Source: Candidatus Woesearchaeota archaeon
GTDB lineage: Archaea; Nanobdellota; Nanobdellia; Woesearchaeales; UBA10216
Direction of reading: 5' to 3'
Assembly (NCBI GenBank): GCA_016192915.1
Contig: JACPTF010000016.1
Location: 1 to 64,000 of the forward strand
DNA length: 64,000 bases
Part shown: in pieces, positions 1 to 8,839 of the stretch
How positions within the stretch are numbered: position 1 is the stretch's first letter
How the letters are laid out: each line of letters begins with the position of its first letter
Made by a program: the position numbers and the translations under genes
The notes under the pieces: model-generated
Database searches by the model: none
Told to the model about the DNA's origin: nothing
Seen by the model: the letters and a program-made list of their open reading frames with translations, nothing else

Positions 1-32
1 TGGTCCTTCTGGAGGGGCTTAATTGCTTCAAG

Positions 33-533
33 TCAAGTTGAGATGGGTATACTCTTTAATCTGCCGTCAATAGCCTCAAACTGATTTTCTAGTGTCTTAT
101 ATAAAAGGAAAGCGCCTGCAGTCCCACATCTAGCCAGAGCTTTTATCTCTTTTTCTGCAAACAGCATATCATCTTGAGACCATGAACCAAAAGGATGCGT
201 GTGATAGAGAAGATCAGCAGGGACAATACTTCTTTTTCTTAAGTTCTGACTATAAGCAGCACTCTCCTTAAGCCCCCATATTATTCTTGGTAACTGTAAA
301 AGTTTCACAAAAAAGTCATGAACAGTTATCGTACGAGTGGGTTTTCCACTTTGAGAATATAGATTGTAGATTCGAGAGACTGAAATCTGATGAGATGATG
401 GATTATAACTACCGGAAAGCAATCCTACAGCTTCCCAATCTCTTTGCGTTTCCTGTCTGCCATCGCTTCGGATCTTTTCCAGAATAGGTTCGGGAATGAG
501 GACTTCCCTTGGAATCAGCAATTCATCAATCAT
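33..533 (-). CDS. JAMM/MPN-domain metalloprotease-like protein
   Basis: A 166-aa protein with the layout of a JAB/MPN (JAMM) isopeptidase domain. A conserved Glu sits in WEAVGLLSG (about residue 34) and the zinc-binding HTHP with a following Ser and Asp lies at about residues 111-122. Archaeal members of the family cleave isopeptide bonds of ubiquitin-like SAMP proteins or process sulfur carriers. The spacing between HxH and SxxD is two residues shorter than the usual JAMM signature, so catalysis is not certain. An E1-like gene lies 1.8 kb away, which could be a functional partner (inference). The gene follows fibrillarin on the same strand. Confidence 0.75.
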   Translation of the reverse strand: MIDELLIPREVLIPEPILEKIRSDGRQETQRDWEAVGLLSGSYNPSSHQISVSRIYNLYSQSGKPTRTITVHDFFVKLLQLPRIIWGLKESAAYSQNLRKRSIVPADLLYHTHPFGSWSQDDMLFAEKEIKALARCGTAGAFLLYKTLENQFEAIDGRLKSIPIST

Positions 534-570
534 AGATTAAAAGAAACTTCTGTGCAATTATAAATTTTAC

Positions 571-1149
571 TCAAAAGCAAACAAGCCCTAATTCTTCCAG
601 CACACAAAAAAAGCATGATCTTTTTGCAGCGGGCTTCCTTGCCTTCAGCGCAAGCAACCCATAGCCGCCTGGCTTAAGGAAAAGGCTGCAGTTCTTGGTA
701 AAGATTTCAAGCTGGTTCTTCTGCGCAACATCTTGGTAAACAATGTCCACAGCGCCAACGAGGTTGTAGTACGTTTCGGGATGGTTCGCGTTAGCCAGCA
801 AAGGGATTATGTTTTCTCTTTTCTCTGCAACGAAAACGAGATCTCTGACCACTCTGGGCGCAAAGTCAACAGCAAAAACCATCCCTTCTGCAGCTATGTC
901 TGAAATGAATGAGGGAGTATAGCCGTGGGCAGCTCCAAGATAAAGGATTTTTGAGTTCTTTGTTATTGGCAGCTGAGGCAGGCCTTTGACAATTGCTGCC
1001 GCCAGCTTGCTGCGCATAGGGTTCCAGCTTCTGTACTCACTGCCGTCAACTGTGAGAAGCTCTTCGTCAAACAGCTTCTGCTTAGGAACGCCGTTTAGCG
1101 TGTACAGTCTCCTGTCCTCTTCAAAAACACCATCAAATACCAGTTTCAT
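571..1149 (-). pseudogene. flpA: Fibrillarin-like rRNA 2'-O-methyltransferase, 3' end damaged
   Basis: The first 165 residues are a clear fibrillarin: SAM-binding ILYLGAAHGYTPS, then VDFAPR, YQDVAQ and the catalytic Lys region ALKAR. Fibrillarin methylates ribose 2'-OH in box C/D sRNPs with Nop5 and L7Ae. Family members continue about 40 residues beyond the KAR motif to a C-terminal EKDHA motif holding the catalytic His. Here the frame runs into an unrelated tail (SCFFCVLEELGLVCF) and stops at 192 aa. The missing motif is present in the +1 frame as LQKDHAFFVC, at about 603-626, ending with a stop at 588-590. About 30 codons therefore look deleted with a frameshift. The start overlaps the Nop5 stop by 4 nt. 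An assembly error is possible. Confidence 0.8.
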
Positions 1150-2261
1150 TTTTTTCTTCCAACTACGGCAGTAGCTTGTGATGCTGCCCTTTCCTGCAGC
1201 TGCTTCTTCAAGTCTGAGAGGAGGGAATCACCAACGAATTTGCCCTTGAAATAGTCAACCCTCGCGGCGATTGAGATTTTGTCTGCCAGGAGCTTTGCTA
1301 TCCTTCCCTGCTGCTGTTTAGGGGCTGATGTCACCAGCGGATGGCCCTGCAGTATGCCTGCCTTGGGTGGCTTTTGCCTCTTGTCTTTCAAATGCCTGAA
1401 CAATTCACGTTCAGCACCCAAAAGCTGGATAGTTGAGGAAGGCAGCATAGCCAGCCTTTGGAGGGAGCCTGCCTGCGCGATAAGCTCTGCACCTGTGGAA
1501 GGGCCTGCAACAGCTGCAATGTTAAGGCAGTGCCGCTTCATTACCGATTCGAGGTATTTCACCAGGGAGTCACGGCTGTCGTACAAGCCCTTCACTGTTG
1601 CGGCAAATGCAAGAATCCTGTCAACGTCACCCTTGCTGAGGGGGGCGCCCATGCTGTCCTTCTCAGAAATTTTCAGCTTCTTAAGCAATTCTGCCTTGCT
1701 GCCGACAAGGATTTCGCTGATAAACTCCTCATGATTCTGGGTTGCTGCTGAGAACTCGGGGCAGTAAAGCTCATACCACTCCCTCACTCTTTTTATCAGC
1801 AGGCTTATGGCCCTGTTTATGTCCCCGATGGAAGAAGATGCCTGAATTATCAGGTTATCATCGCTTACAGACTCCGAAACAGCTTTTTTAGTGAAGCTGA
1901 TTACGATGCCGCGCAGCTTTTTGAACTCTTCCTCTGCGGCTGAAGATGCATACGCAAGCTTTTTGGCATCCTGTGAGAATGAAACGCTAGGCATTTTATC
2001 CTTCTTGAAGCCAAGAACGACAACTGATTTTCCATCTCCTACAGCTTTTTTCACTGCGGCTGCTTCTTCAGTAAGCCAATCATTCCTTGTAAGAGCTGCA
2101 ATCGCGGCTTCCGGGTTGGCAACTTTTATTTTTTGCAGTAGCTTCAGGTTTGTGTCAAAGAGGAAAACAGCTGTTGGAATAGAGTAGAGAAATACGGCTT
2201 CCTTAGGCCGCTCAGCCTTTTCTAAGGGCGCTTTCGCGTGTTGCATTACACGGGAGTTCAT
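1146..2261 (-). CDS. nop5: Nop5/Nop56-58 C/D sRNP core protein
   Basis: A 371-aa protein whose second half is a NOP domain, including GPSTGAELIAQAGSL and GHPLVTSAPKQQQGRIAK, followed by a basic tail. Nop5 bridges L7Ae-bound box C/D guide RNA to fibrillarin in the rRNA/tRNA 2'-O-methylation complex. The N-terminal part, about 130 residues with little recognisable identity, would be the fibrillarin-binding domain, followed by a coiled-coil region. The gene is directly upstream of flpA with an ATGA overlap, the standard archaeal order. The gene itself looks intact although its partner is damaged. Confidence 0.92.
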   Translation of the reverse strand: MNSRVMQHAKAPLEKAERPKEAVFLYSIPTAVFLFDTNLKLLQKIKVANPEAAIAALTRNDWLTEEAAAVKKAVGDGKSVVVLGFKKDKMPSVSFSQDAKKLAYASSAAEEEFKKLRGIVISFTKKAVSESVSDDNLIIQASSSIGDINRAISLLIKRVREWYELYCPEFSAATQNHEEFISEILVGSKAELLKKLKISEKDSMGAPLSKGDVDRILAFAATVKGLYDSRDSLVKYLESVMKRHCLNIAAVAGPSTGAELIAQAGSLQRLAMLPSSTIQLLGAERELFRHLKDKRQKPPKAGILQGHPLVTSAPKQQQGRIAKLLADKISIAARVDYFKGKFVGDSLLSDLKKQLQERAASQATAVVGRKK

Positions 2262-2316
2262 TGTGAAAAGGCAAACTGGGAAGGTTAATAAATGTTTGCA
2301 ACCTCCACGCCATGAA

Positions 2317-3312
2317 ATGGCACAGATTTCACGCTACAACAGGCAGGAGTTGCTGATAGGGAGAGAAGCGCAAAAAAAACTTTTGAAAAGCTCTGCCGCA
2401 GTTGTTGGGATGGGAGCGCTCGGCACTGTTGCTGCTGAGATTCTTGCACGGGCTGGCGTGGGGAAGCTTGTTATCATTGATAGGGATGTTGTTGAACTAA
2501 CTGATTTGCAGCGGCAGCTTCTTTACGATGAAGCCGATGTTGGCAAGCCAAAAGCCTTGGCTGCAGCCGAGAAGTTGGTAAAAATAAATTCTGGAATAAA
2601 AATTATGGCTGCTGCTGCGGATATTGACTACAAAACTATTGCAAAACTCATTGGAACGCCTGATGTTGTGCTTGACTGCACCGACAACCTTGAAACACGG
2701 TTTCTGCTAAATGAGTATTGCCTGAAAAATAAGCTGGCGTGGGTGCATGCTGCGGCGATAGGAGAAACGGCGCAACTGATGACATTTGATTTTCGCAGCG
2801 GCAGCAATAGCAGTAATCTGCCGTGCTTCGCCTGCGTCTTTGGAAATTCTGCTGCTGATGGAACATGCGATACTGTAGGAGTTCTAAGCTCGGCGACAAC
2901 CATGATAGCAGCCATGCAGGCAACAGAGGCAATCAAGCTGCTGATAGGCATTGCAGCTGAAACTAAACTGCTGCGATTGAATGTGCTGCAAAATGAACTT
3001 ACAAAAATAGCCGTGAAGAAAAACCCAAACTGCAAAAGCTGCAGCAAGGATGGCAGCTACGATTACCTTAGCGGAAAGAAAGCAAAAAGCGCTGTTGTGA
3101 TGTGCGGCAGAGGCTCTTACCAGGTAAAGGAAAAGGCAATAGATTTTGTTGTGCTGAAGTCGCAGCTGCACCGAATGGGCGAAAAGGTTGCTGATTTCGG
3201 GGAATGCATCAGCTTCAGGAACATCACGCTGTTTAAGGATGGAAGGGCCTTAGTTAAGGCTGACTCTGCAGAGAAAGCAAAGGCAGACTACTCACGGGTT
3301 GTGAGCATGTGA
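2317..3312 (+). CDS. ThiF/MoeB/UbaA-like E1 adenylyltransferase
   Basis: An E1-like ATP-dependent adenylyltransferase. The usual opening SRYNRQELLIG is followed by a nucleotide-binding VVGMGALGT, by DRDVVELTDLQRQ, by DCTDNLETR and by zinc cysteine pairs (CFAC, CKSC). These enzymes adenylate the C-terminal Gly of a sulfur carrier or ubiquitin-like protein for molybdopterin, thiamine or tRNA thiolation, or SAMPylation. The ORF track starts at a GTG at 2263. I prefer the ATG at 2317 because the family begins there and a TATA-like GGTTAATAAATG lies about 25-30 nt upstream. About 75 C-terminal residues after the last CxxC resemble a small extra domain. It overlaps the convergent membrane gene by 25 nt. 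Confidence 0.85.
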   Translation: MAQISRYNRQELLIGREAQKKLLKSSAAVVGMGALGTVAAEILARAGVGKLVIIDRDVVELTDLQRQLLYDEADVGKPKALAAAEKLVKINSGIKIMAAAADIDYKTIAKLIGTPDVVLDCTDNLETRFLLNEYCLKNKLAWVHAAAIGETAQLMTFDFRSGSNSSNLPCFACVFGNSAADGTCDTVGVLSSATTMIAAMQATEAIKLLIGIAAETKLLRLNVLQNELTKIAVKKNPNCKSCSKDGSYDYLSGKKAKSAVVMCGRGSYQVKEKAIDFVVLKSQLHRMGEKVADFGECISFRNITLFKDGRALVKADSAEKAKADYSRVVSM

Positions 3313-3998
3313 ATGTTCCGTTTTCTAGCCTTCCTTTTCCCTTGCGCCTTCTCAAGTGGGCCCAGCAGCCTGATGACCAGCCGCTCAGCCCTTGAAACGT
3401 AATACCGCTCCCTCGGCTTTGGCTCAACTCTGCGCACAACTGCAAAGAAGATAGCTGCAAAAAGGAAAAACAACAGTGCTGCGAAAAGCGTGTACCAGTC
3501 AATCCTCAAATCAGCATAAATAACCGCAGCAGAGAAGTAAGCAAGCAGGTTGACTCCGAGGTATGATGATATTGTGAACGCAAAGCGCTTTGGCAGCAGG
3601 TGGAAGAAATCATAGTAAAGTATAAACAGCCCGCTAAGGCCCACTGCAACAGCCAGTATCGTCTTGCTTGGATTGAGCGAGAAAACCTCTGCCACAGCGT
3701 TAATGCTGGCTGAGCCGTAAATCTGCCTAAGCAGGTCAAGGGAAACAAAAACGAGCACAAGGCTGTTGCCAACACTGGTGTTCCAGCCAAGGCTCTCCCT
3801 CCGGTACCTGCCAAAATAAAACTCCATGGTGAAGAGAGTAACGATAAGAGGAAGCGCTATCCAAAGCATCTCCGGATTGCTGGCAGGCGCTGCCACAAGC
3901 TGGCTTACCCTTTCCCATAAAGAAGGCAGAACGTGCTGGAAAAAGTACGGGGTGGTTATGGGGGCGTTTACAACCGCAGCGCTGCTTAAGAACAACAT
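3288..3998 (-). CDS. Multi-pass membrane protein, paralogue of the 56925-57668 gene
   Basis: 236 residues with about five hydrophobic segments and a basic cytoplasmic tail (KAQGKRKARKRN). I do not recognise a named family. The stretch EMLWIALPLIVTLFTMEFY matches EMLWIIIPIWGVWLFSEFF in the 247-aa protein at the other end of the window. The next transmembrane block (VGNSLVLVFVSLDLLRQIYG against ITNGATMVFVGVDWTRYVI) also corresponds, so the two are paralogues. Function unknown. The 3' end overlaps the convergent E1-like gene. Confidence 0.75.
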   Translation of the reverse strand: MLFLSSAAVVNAPITTPYFFQHVLPSLWERVSQLVAAPASNPEMLWIALPLIVTLFTMEFYFGRYRRESLGWNTSVGNSLVLVFVSLDLLRQIYGSASINAVAEVFSLNPSKTILAVAVGLSGLFILYYDFFHLLPKRFAFTISSYLGVNLLAYFSAAVIYADLRIDWYTLFAALLFFLFAAIFFAVVRRVEPKPRERYYVSRAERLVIRLLGPLEKAQGKRKARKRNIHMLTTRE

Positions 3999-4023
3999 TC
4001 CAGCCTCTTTTACCGATGAAAAC

Positions 4024-4446
4024 TTATGACTTTGACTCCTTAATCCTGAATTCCGATGCAGGCTTTTTCAGCTCGCGCAGCCAGAGAAGGCCAATCTTTA
4101 TAAGCTCCTTGTTAAAGGCGTCAGAGAGCTTGTAAGTCTTCTTGTAAAGGTCATAGTCAATCATGCCCATGCTCTTCATGGGGGTAAGAATTCTGTCGTA
4201 GAACTGGCGCTTGTTGTAGGAGAGCTTGACCTTCTTGCCCTCATAGCCGGGCTCGTCAATCTCAGTCACCATCTGGCCATCATGAAGCTTTGTCGCGAAA
4301 AAAGACATCTCGGTCTTGTTAATCTCGCCGTTCTTGTCTTTCATGGTCTTTATCAGAACTTTAGCAACTATCTTCTGCTGGGTTGTAGCAAAGACTACCT
4401 CAAAGATGTCCTCTGGCAAATGGAACTGGTCAAAGAGTATTACCAT
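4024..4446 (-). CDS. Hypothetical protein with possible winged-helix C-terminal part
   Basis: 140 aa, soluble and lysine-rich. The second half (YNKRQFYDRILTPMKSMGMI, then YKLSDAFNKELIKIGLLWL) has the rhythm of a winged-helix DNA-binding fold, in which a 'new rule' helix precedes a hydrophobic wing. No family motif is recognised, so function is unknown. The ATG at 4446 is preceded by TATA-like TATATAGT on the minus strand at about 4510. Confidence 0.55.
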   Translation of the reverse strand: MVILFDQFHLPEDIFEVVFATTQQKIVAKVLIKTMKDKNGEINKTEMSFFATKLHDGQMVTEIDEPGYEGKKVKLSYNKRQFYDRILTPMKSMGMIDYDLYKKTYKLSDAFNKELIKIGLLWLRELKKPASEFRIKESKS

Positions 4447-4616
4447 AACAGTTCATCTCGCAGACTCCTCTCTGCAAATCCACCCCAACAAGGTGTAGTG
4501 CCGAATACCACTATATAAAGATTACGCTTACCTATACTGCTATAGCTATTCAAGGCATTAACCAGCTCTCCTGCGAATGGAAATTATTTAATACTGACCC
4601 AAATACGCAACTGCAG

Positions 4617-5684
4617 ATGGGATTAACACCAAGAGAGTATGAGACAATCAGGGATGAGCTCAGGGCTGCTGAAAAGCCTTTCTTCCTGTTCCACGATGAC
4701 CCGGACGGGCTGACATCGTTTCTTCTGCTTAAGCACTTTGTTGGCAAGGGCTACGGCATGATGGTAAAGGCAGAGCCCAATGTAAACGACAGGTTCTTGG
4801 CAGCGGTGAAAAGCAGCAAGCCGGACACAATCTTCATAGTTGACGTTGCGCTGATGCAGCAGTCCTTTGTTGACACAGTAAAAAGCAGCACGTTTGGCGT
4901 AAAGAACATTGTCTGGATAGACCACCACCAGCCAGTCAAATTAACAGGTGTCAAATACTTTAACCCGAGGCTGCACTCGCCGCAAAGCAACCCGCCAGCA
5001 AGCTACCTCTGCTGGAAAACTGTTGAGGGCAACGCCGCCAGCAGGCAGGATTTGTGGCTTGCAATGGTGGGCATAGTGAGCGACTGGCACATGCCTGAGT
5101 TCGCTGACGAATTCAGGAAGCTTTACCCAGACCTGCTGCCGAAACAAATGACTGCCGAGGAAGCGCTCTTCACAACAGACCTTGGAAAGCTTGGAAGGAT
5201 ATTCTCATTCATGCTAAAGGGCCCAACATCAGAAGCAATGGCCTGCGTCCGGGCTCTTGAGAAAGTTACAGACCCTTATGAAATACTCAACAGGATAACA
5301 AGCCCCGGCAAATTCATCTACGGGCAGTTCAAAAAAATAAACTCAGATTACGAGCAGTTGCTTGCAGACGCAAAAAAAGCAGCTGACAAAAGCAGTGACA
5401 AAAAATTCCTCATATTCACTTACAAGGGCAAGCAAAGCTTCTCCGGAGACCTGGCTAACGAGCTGCTTTTCCTTTACCCGGACAGGATTCTGGTTGTTGG
5501 CAGGGAAAGGCAGGACTGCTTCATGCTGAGTTTCCGGGCAAGGAACGTGCCAGTGCTCCCAGCCCTCAAGAAGGCGCTTGTTGGCATAGACGGCTACGGA
5601 GGAGGCCACGAAAACGCATCTGGAGGCTCGGTCAACAAGAAGGACTTTGAGAGGTTCATTGAGCAGTTTAAGGGGGAGTTTTGA
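4617..5684 (+). CDS. DHH/DHHA1 phosphoesterase (RecJ/GAN-like)
   Basis: 355 aa. DHH motif I HDDPDGLTS is at about residue 25, VDVA at about 81, and the name-giving IDHHQP at about 102. A C-terminal DHHA1 domain carries GGGHENASGG. The family comprises Mn-dependent single-strand-specific 5'-3' exonucleases or nanoRNases; archaeal RecJ homologues (GAN) bind the GINS/replisome or act in RNA decay. The short single-domain form makes a nanoRNase/GAN-type activity plausible, but which one cannot be told. The ATG at 4617 follows TATA-like ATTATTTAATA about 28 nt upstream, indicating a leaderless transcript. Confidence 0.85.
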   Translation: MGLTPREYETIRDELRAAEKPFFLFHDDPDGLTSFLLLKHFVGKGYGMMVKAEPNVNDRFLAAVKSSKPDTIFIVDVALMQQSFVDTVKSSTFGVKNIVWIDHHQPVKLTGVKYFNPRLHSPQSNPPASYLCWKTVEGNAASRQDLWLAMVGIVSDWHMPEFADEFRKLYPDLLPKQMTAEEALFTTDLGKLGRIFSFMLKGPTSEAMACVRALEKVTDPYEILNRITSPGKFIYGQFKKINSDYEQLLADAKKAADKSSDKKFLIFTYKGKQSFSGDLANELLFLYPDRILVVGRERQDCFMLSFRARNVPVLPALKKALVGIDGYGGGHENASGGSVNKKDFERFIEQFKGEF

Positions 5685-5725
5685 GTGTAAATATTTAAAT
5701 AAGCATTTGCAGTTGCTTACATGCA

Positions 5726-6121
5726 ATGTCACTTGATACCGAGCTAGCCCAGAAATTAGAAACGGGCATCAGAGACGTTGCCGAGGAGTATTTACTGCGA
5801 CTAGCTGTTTACTTCTCGGCGCAACAACCTGGGAGCAAGGACGAGGCGCTGCCGAGCATGCGTGAACTGGATGCCGCTGTAGGATGGCAGAAAATGACTA
5901 ATGCCTTGATTTATAATGAAATGCTTATTGAGCCAGCTGCGTTGCGAGAATGGCTTGCAGATCTAGCAAGGAGGTTGTATCGTGAAGATACTTATCAGGT
6001 ACGAGGGCTAGAAATATACCGCAGCGGTTTGCAGCTTCTAATTGAGCAGCATCTTAGAAATGAAATAAACTTATACGCTGCGGGACAAGAACTGCATGCA
6101 AAAAGGGAGCAAAAACGCTGA
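5726..6121 (+). CDS. Hypothetical helical protein
   Basis: 131 aa, rich in Leu, Ala and charged residues, predicted all-helical with no membrane segment. No recognisable motif. A TATA-like AATATTTAAATAAG lies about 30 nt before the ATG, which supports a real leaderless gene. It ends 8 nt before the convergent msrB. Confidence 0.55.
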   Translation: MSLDTELAQKLETGIRDVAEEYLLRLAVYFSAQQPGSKDEALPSMRELDAAVGWQKMTNALIYNEMLIEPAALREWLADLARRLYREDTYQVRGLEIYRSGLQLLIEQHLRNEINLYAAGQELHAKREQKR

Positions 6122-6128
6122 AAGCATA

Positions 6129-6524
6129 CTACTTCTTCTCAAAGCTCAATGCCGCAGAGTTAATGCAGTACCTCTTCCCGCCCTTTGCCTTCGGGCCGTC
6201 ATCGAAGACGTGGCCCAGATGGCCGCCGCACTTCCTGCACATGACCTCTATCCTGTGCATGCCGTGGCTGGAATCTTCCTCTGTGATGATGCTTTTCTCG
6301 TTGGCTGCAAAGAACGCAGGCCAGCCGCAGCCACTGTCATATTTTGTCTCCGAAGTGAAGAGAACGTTGCCGCAAGCCGCACAGCGGTAACTGCCATTGT
6401 CAAAGAACGTATCGTACTTGCCGCTGAAGGGGAGTTCGGTGCCTTTATCGCGCAGGACGTGATACTGCTCTGGCGTGAGCTTTTTCTTCCATTCGGATTC
6501 TGGTTTTAGCATCACGATTCTCAA
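6129..6524 (-). CDS. msrB: Peptide-methionine (R)-S-oxide reductase
   Basis: 131 aa, full length for MsrB. It has both zinc CxxC pairs (CAAC, CRKC), the substrate-binding CGWPAFF, and the catalytic [13 protein letters not shown] near the C-terminus. It reduces the R-epimer of methionine sulfoxide in proteins, using thioredoxin-type reductants. It is of bacterial type and probably horizontally acquired, as is common for this repair enzyme. The start overlaps the stop of the upstream membrane gene (ATGA), giving the co-transcribed order ligase, membrane protein, msrB. Confidence 0.96.
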   Translation of the reverse strand: MRIVMLKPESEWKKKLTPEQYHVLRDKGTELPFSGKYDTFFDNGSYRCAACGNVLFTSETKYDSGCGWPAFFAANEKSIITEEDSSHGMHRIEVMCRKCGGHLGHVFDDGPKAKGGKRYCINSAALSFEKK

Positions 6525-6892
6525 CCCTTAATATTAACAAGTTTGCTTATCGTGTCTGAAACCCTCTTGATGAAAACAACTGCTGAGCCCCACAAAAACG
6601 GAAGCCACATAGGTATGCCAAGGAAGGAAGGGTCAGCATACCTCCAGGCGCCAAACAATATTGCAACAATCTCTGCACTGGAGCCGGCAACAGCGGCTAC
6701 AACGAAAAGGATAGTATCTGTTTTACTGTGCCATACTTTCGTCGCGAAAAGCCAGGCAGCAACGATTATGGCTGTAAGAAGAATAGTATTCCTGTAAAGG
6801 AAAGCGACAAGAAGCACAGCGAATGCAAAGAGGAGTGCATCCAACGCCAGTTCCTTCTCCAGCTTTACAGCCGCCATTGCGTGCTTTTTCAC
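6521..6892 (-). CDS. Small integral membrane protein
   Basis: 123 aa with about four transmembrane segments. The segment [22 protein letters not shown] resembles uncharacterised membrane families with a conserved P-W motif (quoted only as a likeness). It is coupled to both neighbours by 4-nt overlaps (ligase stop and msrB start), so the three genes form one transcription unit. Function unknown. Confidence 0.7.
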   Translation of the reverse strand: MKKHAMAAVKLEKELALDALLFAFAVLLVAFLYRNTILLTAIIVAAWLFATKVWHSKTDTILFVVAAVAGSSAEIVAILFGAWRYADPSFLGIPMWLPFLWGSAVVFIKRVSDTISKLVNIKG

Positions 6893-8730
6893 CCTTTCAC
6901 CTTCTTCTGCTGCCTGTACAGCTTTTCAACGTCTTCCAATGTGTTGATGTCGTGGATGCCCTTTTCCTCCGTGCGGCTACGGATTACCCTTGGAAAACGC
7001 AAAGCATAGCCTGACTCGTATGTTGGGCTTTTCTGTATTTCCTCGTATGCGACTTCCAGCACTATTTTCGGCTTGACTTTTACCAGCCTGCCTTGCTCTT
7101 CAGTTATTAGTGGACGGAGCAGCTCTGTTACTTCATCAAAGCTCAGGCCTTCCTCACGCTTTTCCTTCAGGCCGGTTGATACTTTCCCTATCTCAAGCAG
7201 CTTGCCGTTGTCATTGCATGCCATGTAGTAGCTGCTCAGCCACTTTGCCCTCTTGCCCTCGCCCCACTCGGCAGCGACAATCGCGAGGTCAAGGTTCTCC
7301 ATGACTTTCTTGAACTTCAGCATGTAGCCAACCCTGGCTCCGGGCTTGTAAGGCGCGTCAAGCTTCTTCAGCATAAGGCCTTCTGTGCCGTCTGCCTTGG
7401 CTTTCTTGAAGAATCTTTCAATCTCGGCTTCGCTGCCAGTAACAATCGCTTTTGAAACGACGATTTTCCTTTTGGCGTCCTTGACGAGCTTCTCAATCAG
7501 CTCCCGCCTTTTCCTGAATGGCTCACCTGTCAGGTTCTTGCCATCATAGCTGAGGATGTCAAACACGTTTACCTCGACAGGCAGCTCCTCTGCTGTTTTG
7601 TCTATGTCATATTTTCTCTTGATGCGCTGCGAGATATTCTGGAACGGAACGTATTTCTGGGTCTTTGGGTCGTAGCCCACAGCTTCAGAATCAATAATGT
7701 AGTTGTCGCCCTTTACGTATTCCCTCAGATATTCAACAACATCAGGGAACTGGCTGGTGACGTTTTCCAACCTTCTTGTGTACAGCCAAACCCCGTTCCC
7801 TCTGCGGTGGCATTCAAGCCTGAAACCATCATACTTATACTCGCACTGTGCTGGCCTGCCAACTGTATCAAGGGCTTCCTGGACCGTTTCTGCCTTAAGC
7901 GCAAGCATAACCTTTATTGGCGTGCCAATCCTTATCTCGACCTTCTCAAGGCCTGCAGCTCCCTCAGTTTTTGCCTTCCTTGCAACAACCCCAAAGTCAT
8001 TGGTCAAATCATAAGCGGTCTGTATCTTGTCAAGAATCTTGTTGTATTCTCCCCTTGCTGCTTCAATTTCCGCAGCTGCTGCTTTTGCTTCCTTGCCAAG
8101 TTCCTTGCCGCATTCTGCGCAGCTGTCTGCCGGGGGTACTGTCTTGTGGCAGCTGTGGCATTTAACGAACACATCCTCAACAGCTTTCGGGAAATAAGCC
8201 CAGGCAATTGCATCTCTCAGGATGCCGGCTCCGGTGCCCACCCTTAGCTGGCCAAGAATGGTTCTGGCAATGTACCTCGCCTCTGCGCCTTTCGCAGAGC
8301 TGAGAAGCTCGGCAATGAGCTGCAGCTTCCTGTCAACGCTGCCTTGCCCTGTAAGCTCAGTCAGCTTGCGGAGATTGTCAAAAACTTTTTTGACTGTCAG
8401 CTCAGCAGCTGCCAAAGTTGACTGTTTTTTCCCTTTGATAAGCGATTCAGTGACTTTTCCCAGGTCGCCTGACTTTGCCCATTCCTTTTCTATGGCTGCC
8501 GAGGCAATTCCAGAAGCCACGTTGATGGCTTTCACAACCAGCTGGTTGGCAACGCCAAGCTCGCGCTCATCGTACGACGGGAATACCCTGCCCTGCACCA
8601 GCAGTATTACCGGCTCAATATCGTCAGCAGCTGTTTTTTTGAGGAATTCTGACAGGTAATAGGTTTTTTCAAGGCGCTTTGTTGTGCTGTCAAGCTGCCC
8701 GTAAAGCCTGACAAGCTCGGAGTATTTCAT
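6889..8730 (-). CDS. lig: ATP-dependent DNA ligase with inserted zinc ribbon
   Basis: Archaeal LigI family. An N-terminal DNA-binding domain (KYSELVRLYGQLDSTTKRLEK) is followed by the adenylation domain with active-site YKYDGFR, then SEAVGYDP, GTEGLMLKKL and the OB-fold. The protein joins nicks after lagging-strand synthesis and repair. An unusual feature is a four-cysteine ribbon (CHSCHKTVPPADSCAECG) plus a charged helix inserted between the DNA-binding domain's GAGILRDAIAWAYF and AYDLTNDFG elements. This makes it about 50 aa longer than typical archaeal ligases. The ORF track starts at a GTG (8745). I choose the ATG at 8730, which matches the family start and has TATA box GTATATAAAG about 26 nt upstream. 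Confidence 0.95.
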   Translation of the reverse strand: MKYSELVRLYGQLDSTTKRLEKTYYLSEFLKKTAADDIEPVILLVQGRVFPSYDERELGVANQLVVKAINVASGIASAAIEKEWAKSGDLGKVTESLIKGKKQSTLAAAELTVKKVFDNLRKLTELTGQGSVDRKLQLIAELLSSAKGAEARYIARTILGQLRVGTGAGILRDAIAWAYFPKAVEDVFVKCHSCHKTVPPADSCAECGKELGKEAKAAAAEIEAARGEYNKILDKIQTAYDLTNDFGVVARKAKTEGAAGLEKVEIRIGTPIKVMLALKAETVQEALDTVGRPAQCEYKYDGFRLECHRRGNGVWLYTRRLENVTSQFPDVVEYLREYVKGDNYIIDSEAVGYDPKTQKYVPFQNISQRIKRKYDIDKTAEELPVEVNVFDILSYDGKNLTGEPFRKRRELIEKLVKDAKRKIVVSKAIVTGSEAEIERFFKKAKADGTEGLMLKKLDAPYKPGARVGYMLKFKKVMENLDLAIVAAEWGEGKRAKWLSSYYMACNDNGKLLEIGKVSTGLKEKREEGLSFDEVTELLRPLITEEQGRLVKVKPKIVLEVAYEEIQKSPTYESGYALRFPRVIRSRTEEKGIHDINTLEDVEKLYRQQKKVKG

Positions 8731-8764
8731 GGCAGGTAGCCACACCTTTTTACTTTATATACTT

Positions 8765-8793
8765 TTGCGGTTGCAGTTTTATTGGAACCGCAA
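8765..8793. promoter_or_regulatory. Inverted repeat between divergent lig and kef promoters
   Basis: TTGCGGTT (8765-8772) and AACCGCAA (8786-8793) form a perfect 8-bp inverted repeat in the 100-bp spacer between the divergent ligase and antiporter genes. The position just upstream of the ligase TATA box suits an operator for a dimeric regulator. No regulator can be named. Confidence 0.4.
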
Positions 8794-8839
8794 CTTTTTT
8801 TAACCTGTTCCTGAATTGAAATGCCAAAAAGAGGCAAAA

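Noticed and set aside
571-660. Fibrillarin defect explained by an unspliced intron
   Set aside because: The gene is too short, not too long. Sequence between ALKAR and KDHA is missing rather than interrupted.
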